This document shows positions 1-11,108 of a DNA stretch of 64,000 nucleotides, one piece after another. The position numbers and the translations under genes were made by a program. Within the stretch, counting starts at the first letter, position 1. Every line of letters starts with the position of its first letter. Where the stretch lies: NCBI RefSeq assembly GCF_000972845.2, contig NC_040029.1, positions 2,268,695 to 2,332,694 on the forward strand. The letters are read 5' to 3'. The notes below the pieces were generated by a model. It saw only the letters and a list, made by a program, of their open reading frames with translations. It was not told the DNA's origin and made no database searches. Source of the stretch: Larimichthys crocea. Lineage: Eukaryota; Chordata; Actinopteri; Sciaenidae.

Positions 1-3000
1 TGAGAGAGAGAGGGGGGGGGGGCATGGACTGAACACTCTCATTTCCATGCCGCGCTGTTCTGGCAAAGACATTGTACACCGCTGTGGATGTGCGTCTCTT
101 GTGCTATTGCTCAATCTTTTTAGGCCTGTCAGTTAGGGTTTTCATCAGACAACTCTCTGGGCGCAGGGGTTGGAAGGCTGATTGTGTACTTCTGTGTGGC
201 AAATGTGTTTTGTGTGTGTGTGTTAATGCATGCATACAAGAGATAGAGGCAGAGACAGGGGGACTCTTCAGAAGGAATTAAGAACAATAAAATCTGATTG
301 CTTTCTTTATGCCACATCTCAGATATGGATGTACAAATTAACAGTGTCTGTATACGCCTTTAGCTGAACGTATTGCTTTATAAAACTACACAGATCAGTT
401 TTGTGTCGACTTCTGTCAGGCATAAAGCAGCCCAGAGTCCAGCTGAAAACAGTAATGGAGAAACCAAGGAGTCTCAGGTTCCTCAAATATCCCTGTCAAT
501 CAAATGCCGTTTCCTCTGAGTGCGTTTTCTATCTGTCAAGGGTCATAGAGAGTGAGGATGAGACCCATTCCCTCCCTCCCTCCCCAAGCTCCTCCATCTC
601 CCCCATCTCCATCCCTCCCTCCTCTCCCGCTCCTTAGAGGTGTATCTCTACCTTGTGCATCACGTCTGGGCATGACCTGTTGCTAGGTAACCCTGGGTCA
701 CAGCTGCACACTATGGCAGACCCTTTTTTTTATTTATCAGTGAGTTATGTGGGAGACGGGGGCTGTAATTTATTAGTTTGATATTGGGCAGGCAGCGCAA
801 GTTTGGGATTGTAAAAAGAAGAGGCGGCCTATAGCTCATCAAAATGCTTATTCTGATCCGGGGCCCTGGTCTGCTGAAGAGATTCACAACACAGAGGATC
901 ACAACATTATAAATTCATCTGCTTTTTTACTAAGAAAATCAAGCATCTCCAACAACAAAGCCAATGGTAATGCACTTTCCATGCTGGTAATTGAACAGAT
1001 GTGGTCAGAGCTTAGAGGACAGAGAAAAAGAAATTCATCTCAGTACAGTATGTGACTGATTCATGTCCAAGGATGAAGTGGGTGCAGACAAATAGTGCTA
1101 TCAAGCTCTGTGGCCATGACAGAGTTAACCCCCCTTTTATAAATTAATACAAAACTTGCAGCAGACTTATTAAGTTGGCACAAAGAAATAAAAAGCTAAA
1201 TTACAAGCACAATATGATAAATGTCTGCTCTGTTCATCGACTGAATGTGGTTTACTAGTAACAAAATCAGCATGAATTAACATGTTATGTTGACGACAAG
1301 ACGCTTCCAGCCAAGAAATAGTCTGATGCACGACCCTCTGTAAAATCACAACTAGTGTCATTTTTACACTTTGGTTTTTGTGTAATCTAAACAAGATATT
1401 GCGTTTTAATTGGTGATCTTTGGAGGTGCTGGAAAGCTAAAAGGCTGCTAGATATACATTTACTATATCTATGTGAAGTATAATATTGAAATATTGCATT
1501 ACAAGTCAGTGCAAATGTTAAAAAAGAAAGTCTTACATGTAATTTTCACTTTTAAGGCAATGAGATTAAAATAAGATTTATGCTAAAGCAAAATAACCAG
1601 TGACTGCCAACAGATATCATGGCCTCAGGATGAACCCTAAAGGTCAAAGGATCTCTACATGTGCAGATATTCATGGTTCCCAGAGGATGAGCCCTGAAGG
1701 CTTTCTGTTGAAGTTTTCACCGTCTACTGAAATATATCAACAACTAGTGGGTTGATTGTAATGAAATTTCATACAGACGTTCATGTTCCCCTCAGGACGA
1801 TTTGTAAGAACTTTTGTGATCCTGCGACTTTTGATCCAGCCCCATCATCAGGTCAAAGTTTTCACTTTAATATTTTTGCTTTATAATCAAATTCAAATTG
1901 TTTTTATTTATTTTTTTTACATTTCCATCAGCCTCAGTTGTACTTTGTGTTAGCATATGTGTCTAAAGTGGTAAACATGGGGCATATTGAAATAATAAGT
2001 TATTATTATTATGAGCATGCTTGCATGTAACTCACCTTACCAGTGTGCCTCAGTACAGCCTCGTAGAGCTGTTAGCATTGTAACTGTTAGCACATTTATA
2101 CGTAATGTCATAAGTTCAATAATAATAATATTCTTGCAAATGTTTGCACTATACTAAATCAAGTGTAGAAGATGCTGTTGTAATTTTGTGCTTGATCCAG
2201 TGGGTTATTACAATTTGCATCATTGTAAATCCGGCTCCCATTGATGGTTTATAAATGCTTTTTCATAATCTGGGCAGTTATTGATGAAGTCACAGTCTAT
2301 GGAGGATGTTAACCCTTCTGTAATAATATGTAGACAGTTACATAGTTATTTATTTAGAGGGCATTTACTATTTTCATAGTATCTTTTTAAAAAAAAAATC
2401 TATAAAATAAGACAATTTATAAACATACAAACTAGAATATTTCTTGGAATTTGTAGATAACAGCCAGAAATATGTAGAGTGATAATTATTTCTCCTTTAG
2501 ATTTATCCAAATATGAATTTATACCGATTTTAAAGCTGGTGTAGTCACAGTGCAACAAAAAATAAGAGTTATATTTTCATCAGTTCATCATATCAGTTAT
2601 TTCAAAGTATCCTCACATTATTTATAGTGTCACAAAATCCTAAAATTAGGATGGCAAATGTTAGGACAGACTGCTACCATCTGAAAGTTTTACAGTTTTT
2701 GCAACACTTCAGTGTGATATTAATTTGTGATGCATCTGCTGCCGTTGACTCAGCCACACGTCTACCTCCTCACCCCGATGAAAACTCGCCATTGCATCCC
2801 AGGTCTCACCCACAACACTTTTGTTAAATTCCTCTCCCTAATGTGCGTGTGATGAATATTTTTCAGATGCTTCCTCTAGGCCATATCTGATCAAAACAAA
2901 TGCACCTGCACTTTTTTTTTTTTTTCCTTCTTGCAACTGCAACTCCCCCAGGACGGGTAAAAATTGACTCCCTGGCTTCCTCCACCAGGCAATTACGTGC

Positions 3001-4860
3001 CATCTGTTCCCATCTTGGTTGTTCCAGCTCGTTTTGTTTCTGCGATTGTTCGTCTAATATCATAGGCCTGAAAGTGTTAGCGAGGAAGGGGGGAGGTGGG
3101 TGTGGGAGCAGAGAGGGGGACACAAAAATGAGGAGTGGCATGAAGAGGAATTAATCGAATCTAACAGCAGAACCAGATCTTCCCCTCTGAAAGGAGATAG
3201 TCCCACTAGAATGAGGACCATTACCATATTCATCACCTAATATTGCCTGCTGTATGCAAAGTGGGAGAGAAGAGTGCAATATGACTTTCTTGACCGCCTT
3301 TCTAATTCCATCGGAGAAAGCTTGCAGACTTCTTTTTTAATTGTTTGTTTGCAACAAGTCCACTTAGCACCAGCTTTGCTGTGATGCTGCCATTAGTTTG
3401 AGAGTGGTAATAATAACCCATTAACTTCCCTGTCATCTATCGCACTGATATTTTTATATATATCTGGTTGTTATGCTGCCATGCTGAATCACATTATTGT
3501 TTTGTTACAGTAACTATTGGGCCCATTACTCTCTGCCACACACACAGGCTGCAAGCAGCGTGTAGATTTAATTGCAGTGATGTTGCAGGGCGAGGCGAGC
3601 AGCTGGATTGGAGAGTTTTAACAGTGATATCAATAACGGAGCGCCACCTTAGGCCGATATAATTTTCCATCTCTCCTGACAGAGCGGAAGATAGAAATAA
3701 TCAGTCACAACACCAGCCAGGCAGCCTGTAGGACCTCGTGTGACATCCTGCAACACTGATGGCTCAGGACCCATCTGTGTCCAGGGGGCAACGCTCAGTG
3801 TGTGTGTGTGTGTGAGGATAATTGGTGAGAAGATGTTGGATCCTATAAGAAGAGGAAATCTGTTACACTGCTTTAAGGCGTATACAGTAGATGACTTGAT
3901 CAGTGACATTTGTGTTTATATGAGTTTAAACAACTAATTAAGTGTGTTCAGCTCTTGCTTTGCGTAACCAGACAATTTTACTCTTGTTTTGAAGGTTGAG
4001 ATGTACGAACAAAGATAAAAATCATCTGCCGTGAGAAGATGACAAGATGCAAAATGCACTTTCCATTTGTACTTTTGGTATCTGAGGGGAGTTAATGCAG
4101 CTCTCGACTCTCCACACACTCTTTAACTTGTTTTCCTCTGTATTTGTTCTCAAGTGTTGTCACATCTCTCAAGTGAGATGTCTCAGGCCTCAGAACATAA
4201 ACAGGGAGAGTGTGATAGGAACATCTAACTAATATAAGCTCAGGCATCAGTAATGCCATTTTTCCCCCCTCACAGCTTTTTTCCATCAGCCCTGAAAAAC
4301 TGATTTTTCTTACCCCGAAGCTTTCACCGTGCACAGATAAAATCAGCCTGAGAGGATTTTACACACACACACACGACACGTGAAAGCAAATATGTGTGAT
4401 TCTCTAATTGGGACCAAACCTTGTTTAAAATCTGTTCTAAGTGTGCAGACCTGCAACAGACTGCAGAACACCACCTACACTACGCACAAGGCAGCCATCT
4501 GCAAAATGTTATGCAATGTGAAATAACTTTCTCTCACTAATTTAACATTTAAATATGTGATATGTGTGATGGGATGTGGTCTTTGTCTTGCATGAACTAT
4601 GGTTTCTGGCTTTATTAAAGTGGACCCAGTCCAATATAAACTGAGGTCCTCTGCCTAAGTGCAGTACACTGTGAGGCTGTTACAGAATTAAATAAATGAG
4701 TTGGGCAGGTTGCACTGTTGTAACTATAAAACTGTCATATATGATCTCTATTTTAAAGTACAATTGATTTCAGAGAACACAATGCATCAACAGCACAGGC
4801 CGGCCTCTTTCTGAGGCTTTGCATTTGCTGACATCTAGTGGACAAAGAGTGAAACGCAAA
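1..4860. other. Intergenic stretch without a recognised gene
   Basis: No coding exon could be supported on either strand. Open frames here are under 100 codons and show no domain or coherent exon chain. The left edge is a short GA/G-rich tract (about 1-22). There are AT-rich stretches and short CA or GT runs. The stretch ends where the tandem duplication begins. Confidence 0.6.
1620..2110. repeat. Probable remnant of a dispersed fish repeat
   Basis: The phrases around 1670-1700 and 1785-1800 (an 'ttcatggttcccagaggatga'-like stretch, then 'gaaatttcatacagacgttc') resemble a widespread teleost interspersed repeat that carries a 'catgaaatttggtacagacattcatggtccccagaggatga' theme. This is recognition from memory. 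The boundaries are approximate and no terminal repeats were identified. Confidence 0.35.
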
Positions 4861-5539
4861 TGTAATTAATTCAAGGTATGTATCTGTCAATACAGTGGAA
4901 CAAGTGTCAATCAATAATGGTCAAATGACTGTTTATTCATTGTCATTTTGATGGTGTATAATAAATACTCACGGCTTGTTTAGACTGTAAATCCAATACA
5001 ATCGTGAAACAGTTCTTTGATAGCACAAAACAATATATATTTTCATTTGCAGACAGAAGTTAATCTATTATGCAATGTTATATTCATATATCCAACATAT
5101 TAAGGATAAAGTCTGGAGATTAACATTTTATCTGGTGCTACTTTTCTCATTTTCAGATGGGTATTCGGCCTCAGGAAGCCCCAAAATCCAACCAAACTGA
5201 GGTGATCCATATACCTAAAATATTAAAAGTTTGTAAATATGTCAGTATTTTGTCTGGCAACCATTTATAGATAGAAATGAATGTTTCTGAAGCCTCAGAA
5301 TGAACATATCACCATATTAAATATTTCAAATGATATCCTAACACATATTCTCATGCTTAATAAATGTAACCCTTTTGTTTTGACTTTTCCTCTCAAATCT
5401 GGAGAACAAATCTGAAAATAGTAATCTGAAAATGTGTTTCCATCTATATATTCATCATTCGTCATTACAGTATGTGATCATTTTTCATGCACAGGTCAAA
5501 TATGCTTTTGTTCTGAATCATATTAGACAGCCACCTGTG

Positions 5540-5679
5540 CCGAATACAATGGAAACAAAGAGGAGGGAAAGAGGAGTGAGACGGGGGAGTGACGGAGAGA
5601 GGTGGAGGCAGAAAGAAGTCTAGGCTGCAGGACAGAGCAGGCAGAGCAGCGGAGGAAGAAACACTCACCTGAAATCCAG
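5540..5679 (+). other. Candidate noncoding first exon of the NHL-repeat gene
   Basis: A purine-rich stretch ends in a strong donor (ccag|gtaagag, donor at 5680). The next good acceptor on this strand, in front of a long coding exon, is ctttacag ending at 7490. An ATG near 5550 opens a short frame that stops before the donor, so this would be untranslated leader with a small upstream ORF. Its start is unknown. The exon and donor are duplicated at about 21380-21516. Confidence 0.55.
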
Positions 5680-7559
5680 GTAAGAGATCTAAAAAAAAAG
5701 TTTTAGATGTTATTTTTCTATATGCAAAGGTGTGACTTCATATTTATCCTTACATTTTGCATCTTAAAATCTGCTTTAAAATTTCTGCTCTGCATTTATA
5801 CTTAAAACACACTTTTAAAATGAAGCCTTTGTGTTATTTGCTGCAGACAGATTTCTGTTTTTTTAAACTGACTGAAGTACGTTTCATTTACCATTTCAAG
5901 GAGTCCTTCACCTGTGAGCTTTATGCTCTGTAACTTGTGGTGAATGGCTCTATTGTTTAGTTTTGGATACGCTGGAATGCTCCTGAACATCCTGCATAAT
6001 CCTCTCAATTATGAATGGTATCATTTATTCTATAGTCTCAGCACCTCAGCGAAGGCCGTCCGGTAACTTAGCAACTAGTGCCTCTCATTCAACATTAAAG
6101 TGGGGAAACATGAGAAGATTCAGTGGCCTCACTCCAGGAGAGTGACAGGGATTTGTTACTGACACGTAACCTACATTTTCCCTCATACCAAACAAACAGA
6201 TTGATGACTCTTTATCTGTTAACCTATCTGTGCGATAAAATTGTAGTTTTAAAATTGAGATTGCATTTGAGATTATGTCCTCCATAATTCATGATCTCCT
6301 TGATCTCCTAATTTCTCCTTTAGGTCATTTAAGTGAAATGTCAACTATCCCAGAACAGCATACAGCAAATGTCACACACAGATAACATCTTTAACATCTT
6401 TTTAAAACATGGGAAGCAGATTTTATCCATTGACACTCTGAGGTCACATGTTTCCAGGGGGACCTTATTGTGAACATGCAGAGGTAAACTGACACCTCGC
6501 TCTTTCATCCTTGCAAAAGCCTTGTTGTTTTGCTCCAGGGGGGTAAGAGGCTCTCTAACTAGGTCTACTGTTAACATATACACACACAGGTACCTACAAT
6601 TGGCAGCTAGGAATATGACCTGTTTTGCATGATCATAAAGACTCGGTAAAAAAAAAAAGAGAGAACTGACCCCTCTCCTGGCAGTCTCTCACATACCTTG
6701 TGTTGGTGGTGAAAGGCCGAGTTCAGTTTCAATGCCTTGAGCAGATAAGCACTGCTGTTTCCACCAAGAGTGACAATGAGGGTCTGTGCTGCACTCGGAA
6801 GCAACTATTTGAGACTGATGAGGTTTCATGATGAGTGACATTAAGAGAAGTGACTTGGCAAACAAACTCAAAAGCCCTTCTGCCACATCTTGGCATGCAA
6901 TGACTGTTTATTCTAATTATGTCATGAAATAGCTATGAATGCTGCTTAGAAGATATAATTTAGATGAAGAAGTAGCTGAAAAAGTCTTGACTCTGGTAAT
7001 TTAAGGCAAATGTTTGCTCAATAGAGATGCACATTAGATATGCTTGCGTAACCAGTTGATTAAGATCCAATATAGGGTATTTATTATTGGAGTGATCAGA
7101 AGCTGCCAACAGTCTGAATACAAAGCTGACCTTAGGGAAACAGGACAGTGGTTACATGAGAACACTTTAGAGTCTTGTGAGAAACTGAATATTGTGTGGG
7201 ACAGATAAAGTTGCAACGAAAGGGAACCTGTGTCCCACTTTTAAAACAGCAACAGAAAGGTACAAGTTCTCTCAGGGTTAATGTGATGCACAGTCAACAG
7301 GTAGGTCAGATTTCCTGCAGGAGTAAAGAATTAATTTTAAAAACATTACAGGATGACTGTTTAAAATACTTTGTTTTATAGATCTTTTTCTTTTCTATTT
7401 GAGTATTTTTCACTTGGGTGTTTTTAATGCCATAGTAACAGGGCTTTAATAACATATTTTTATTTTGCATTTTTCTTTTTGCCTTTACAGACAAATACTT
7501 AAAAAGTAGTGAAAACTGAAACCCCACAACAAGAGGATTGTTCAAATCTGCCATCAGCA

Positions 7560-10154
7560 ATGTTAATGCGGTCTCATTCGGAGAGAAGAGCCCTCCTTGG
7601 GTTCTCAGCTCTGCTGACACACAGCACTCCAAGACAGAGAGATGAGACCTCCCCACCTCCCCAATCCTTCACGCCCCAGGAGTCCATCTTTACACCCATA
7701 TCTCTTACTTCACCACCTCCCTGGGTAACTCAGGCCCTTTCAAATCTGGAGAAAGGAGAAAAAGAACTGCAGAGCCTGAGGGACCGACAGCAGGCTGAAG
7801 TGGAGGAGGTGAACCGTGAGTTGGACAATGCTGTGTTTGAAGCTCAGAGAGAGGAACGTCGCCTTCTTGAGAAGGTTGAACAGGAGCACAGAGAGGCCCA
7901 GCGGCACCTTAGTCAGGTGAGGAGGGAGAATGCTGCAGCGGTGCGAGTTGTGCAGTCGCTTGTTGACCAGCAACTTAGAAAAATTGGACAACTGAAGGAG
8001 CAGATACAAAGATGGGGCAGTACCGCTGGTGGATCCAACAAAAATCAACTTCAAAGAGGAGTGGCAGAGGTGACGCAACCTTGGGAGATCTCTCTCACAC
8101 TGAAAAGAGTCAGTTACTTATCAAGCCCTGGTTCCAAGACCTTAAGCTTAGGGGAACTTGATGTTCGAGAGCAAGGTATGACCTACCCAATTGGTGTCTG
8201 TGGCGCCCAAGGACAGAAGTGTGCCTTGCACTCAGGGGATGCAGCATTTACAAACATTACCCCTCTTGAAATTCGAAAGGAACCACAACCAAACAGACCT
8301 GGGCAAAGGTGCAGTCCAGAGGAGAACAATAAGGCCAACAGTGGGAACATGCGTGTTGTCCGGAAACTACGTCTGTCAAGCTCTACAGAGAATGAGGACG
8401 AGCTCAAGTCACCCACCTTAAAGTCCCCAATACCAAGACATCGTGCAGTATCTGAGTCATCCCAAGATGAGGAGGTGGAGTCTGTGTGTTCAGACACACA
8501 GGGCCAAGATCTTTTCCTTGCTATTCCACCAGTCTCCAGTCAAGGAGAATCTGAAGGTGATGAATCTGATGGCAGACTAAATGAAACCAAAAGGCGCTCC
8601 ACACTGAAAGGTAGGAGAAAGCAAAAGGCCCTTGTCTTGGTGTCATGTGAAGAACCATCCTGCCCTCCTGAAGAAACAGATGAAAAAAGCAGTGATGTGG
8701 TAACATCTCCAAAAACTAGGCGCAAAGGTTCACTATCTAGATACAGTCTTGTAGATATCTCCACAAAACATCATTCACCTTCCCAACACACTATATCCAA
8801 GAAAAAAACAAATGAATGTTTAATGGACAGTGAAGGCCCTCCATCCCCAGTGGGCAGTGAGGACTCTTGTTACATCTATACCGTGAATACTCCTGTTAAT
8901 GGATCCCTTAAGCAAGAGCACTGCCGCTCAATGTCCACTGCTGACCTCTCAGGTAATTTGATTAACAGTGACAAAGGTGAATGTGGAGGAATTAGAAAGG
9001 TCAACAGAATGCGTCTTGCCTCTGAACCTTTCCCTCTTGAAGAAGACCAAGGGAATGCCACAGAATGTGATGGCAACACCGTGAGTTCTGATGAACGACA
9101 ATCAAGATCCCAGACTCGTGTTACACAGGGTTTAGGTTTAAATCGTGTGAGCAGATCTCTGTCCATGTCAGCAATTGAAGGAGACAAATTGCACCAAGTC
9201 AAGGAGTCACAGCAATACAACAAGGAGAAGAAAGAGAGGGTTGTGCCTGCTCTAAGAGAACTGGATGAAGAGGGTGGTTCAACTGCACTTGACTCAGCTT
9301 ATTTGGTCAAACAGTTTGGAAAACAAGGATCAGGCCGCACTGACTTCAACCTACCAAGTGGTGTCCATGCAACTGTCAAAGGGCAGCTATTTGTGGTGGA
9401 CTGTGGAAACGCCCGAATACAGGTGACTGATCTCCAGAAAAATGTTGTACAGCAGGTATCTCCTTCGGGATCAGAAAGGTCTTCCCGTATCTGCAACTAT
9501 TTTGATGTAGCTGTGAACTCAAAGGGTCTGATTGCTCTAACTTGTGCTGCTGAACGAGCTGTATTGGTTTTCAGCCGTCATGGCCGCCTCCTGCAAACAT
9601 TTGGAGGCACAATGATTGGTTCCACCAATGAAGAACTGGATGCTCCTAGAGGTGTGACTGTTACCCGTCAAGATGAGTTTTTGGTTGCTGATATCAAGCG
9701 TGGCACCCTAACTTCCCTGAAGCTGGACCCCAAAACAGGGGCCAGATTGGAGCGCACAGTGGTGACTGGGTACCACAGACCCTACCTAGTGGCCGCCTGT
9801 CTCACCACTGGGCTCATGGCAGTATCCGAACGAGGAAACGAGGCTGGACGAGTCCCATGCATCCGAGTGCTAGAGCCTGGCTGGAGCACTATCAGAATCC
9901 TTGGAGTCTGCTCCGGCTTGGGACCTGTTCTGACCTGCCCTTGGGGTCTTTGTATCGACAGCGATGGGGATGTCCTGGTGGCAGACTGGGGGAAACAGCA
10001 CCACCGTGTTCTTCTCTACCCATCCAAAGGAGTTGGCTGGCCTCTGTTGAGCGATAACCTCAGCAGCCCAAGGGGCCTGGCGCTGCTCCCTGATGGTCAC
10101 ATCGTTGTGTCAGACAGCATGAATCACTGCATCAAGATCTACCGCTACAAGTGA
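7560..10154 (+). CDS. TRIM32-like NHL-repeat protein without RING or B-box
   Basis: A single long coding exon of 864 codons from the first in-frame ATG (7560; a second ATG lies at 7566). It follows an acceptor ending at 7490, so upstream exons are leader only. Visible order: a short Ser/Pro-rich head; a strongly charged coiled coil at about residues 60-155, rich in E, R and Q; a long low-complexity Ser/Glu/Lys-rich linker to about 575; and a C-terminal NHL-type beta-propeller from about 580 to the end. Propeller blades repeat the pattern 'P-x-G-hydrophobic...G-x-hhVaD' (for example LFVVDCGNARIQV and VLVADWG). The tail HCIKIY resembles the end of TRIM32. TRIM32 is normally a RING, B-box, coiled-coil and NHL ubiquitin ligase of about 650 residues with a single coding exon. 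Here no RING or B-box is visible, so ligase activity is not supported; an adaptor or RNA/protein-binding role is inference. The coding exon is absent from duplication copy B. Confidence 0.8.
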   Translation: MLMRSHSERRALLGFSALLTHSTPRQRDETSPPPQSFTPQESIFTPISLTSPPPWVTQALSNLEKGEKELQSLRDRQQAEVEEVNRELDNAVFEAQREERRLLEKVEQEHREAQRHLSQVRRENAAAVRVVQSLVDQQLRKIGQLKEQIQRWGSTAGGSNKNQLQRGVAEVTQPWEISLTLKRVSYLSSPGSKTLSLGELDVREQGMTYPIGVCGAQGQKCALHSGDAAFTNITPLEIRKEPQPNRPGQRCSPEENNKANSGNMRVVRKLRLSSSTENEDELKSPTLKSPIPRHRAVSESSQDEEVESVCSDTQGQDLFLAIPPVSSQGESEGDESDGRLNETKRRSTLKGRRKQKALVLVSCEEPSCPPEETDEKSSDVVTSPKTRRKGSLSRYSLVDISTKHHSPSQHTISKKKTNECLMDSEGPPSPVGSEDSCYIYTVNTPVNGSLKQEHCRSMSTADLSGNLINSDKGECGGIRKVNRMRLASEPFPLEEDQGNATECDGNTVSSDERQSRSQTRVTQGLGLNRVSRSLSMSAIEGDKLHQVKESQQYNKEKKERVVPALRELDEEGGSTALDSAYLVKQFGKQGSGRTDFNLPSGVHATVKGQLFVVDCGNARIQVTDLQKNVVQQVSPSGSERSSRICNYFDVAVNSKGLIALTCAAERAVLVFSRHGRLLQTFGGTMIGSTNEELDAPRGVTVTRQDEFLVADIKRGTLTSLKLDPKTGARLERTVVTGYHRPYLVAACLTTGLMAVSERGNEAGRVPCIRVLEPGWSTIRILGVCSGLGPVLTCPWGLCIDSDGDVLVADWGKQHHRVLLYPSKGVGWPLLSDNLSSPRGLALLPDGHIVVSDSMNHCIKIYRYK

Positions 10155-11045
10155 ACATGAATGAGGCAGATGAAGACAGAGATAGAAATAAATACAGATA
10201 GAGTTATAAAATGTGATCCTTAAATCTGTAAGAGCAGGCAATATCCTTAGAAATTTATATTGTGTTTCTTTGAATATAATATACAGCCTCTACCTCCTAT
10301 CTGCTTTAATTTGATCAAATCATGTTTGTTGAGATTTCAAAATAATACTTTTTTCATTATGATATTCAGTAGATGCAAGGCAAATGTATAAGATAACCAG
10401 ATTACATTTATTTAGTACAAAGAGTAGTGCATAGTACTAATGCATGGTTTTAATTTTTTTTTTTTGATGAATGATATTGAATAACATTTTGTGAAGTTTG
10501 CCCATAATCAAAAGCATGTAGATGTGATCAATAATCAAGACAAATTTGAGAACTCTCAGTTTAATCGTTCAGTGTAATCAACAGATCAAATATTTAGTTA
10601 GCTTCAGCTGGGAGGGACTTGTTGATTTTTCTACTGTTCTCTGAGTAAAAGAATTAAAGTTTGATTTGCAACTAATTTTGTATGATTCTGTTCTTACTGG
10701 GGCTATTGCCTAACCACATATTATCACACAACCTAGGTATTAATGCAAAACTACTAGAAATAATCTAACAAAAAAGGATCAAAGGGAGCTTTTTGATCTT
10801 GATTTGATGAAACTACAAGTCAAACACAGAAGTAGTAAAAAGTTAACCAAAGAGATCAATAATACTACTATGCTACTATATAATATAAAGACATCATCAA
10901 ATGATAATTTGTAATGCACGATGGTCCAATGTACATGGTCATGAAAAACTGATTTTGCAACAGCAAACAATAATGTCAGTGCACACACACGCCTACACAC
11001 ATGTACAAATATTCTTCCAGAAACATCCACCCACGTACATTTCAG
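10155..11045 (+). other. 3' UTR of the NHL gene and hemopexin upstream region
   Basis: AT-rich noncoding DNA. An AATAAA occurs soon after the stop (about 10187), so the early part is probably 3' UTR. The rest would hold the hemopexin control region. No specific liver transcription-factor site is claimed. This region is entirely missing from copy B. Confidence 0.5.
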
Positions 11046-11053
11046 TATAAAAG
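11046..11053 (+). promoter_or_regulatory. TATA box of hemopexin copy 1
   Basis: TATAAAAG lies 63 bases before the hemopexin ATG, which puts the expected transcription start near 11076-11080 and gives a leader of about 30 bases. This agrees with a strongly expressed liver plasma-protein gene. Copy B has no counterpart: homology with this locus starts only at 11078. Confidence 0.7.
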
Positions 11054-11108
11054 TGCAGGTTCAGCTCCTGCACAGCTACAGCTCTGCTCCACGTCACAGG
11101 ACTCCAGG

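Noticed and set aside
5432..5623. A small protein upstream of the NHL gene
   Set aside because: The frame ends just before the donor of the noncoding exon and reads as a low-complexity Arg/Glu-rich upstream ORF; its copy at 21380 is not preserved in frame.
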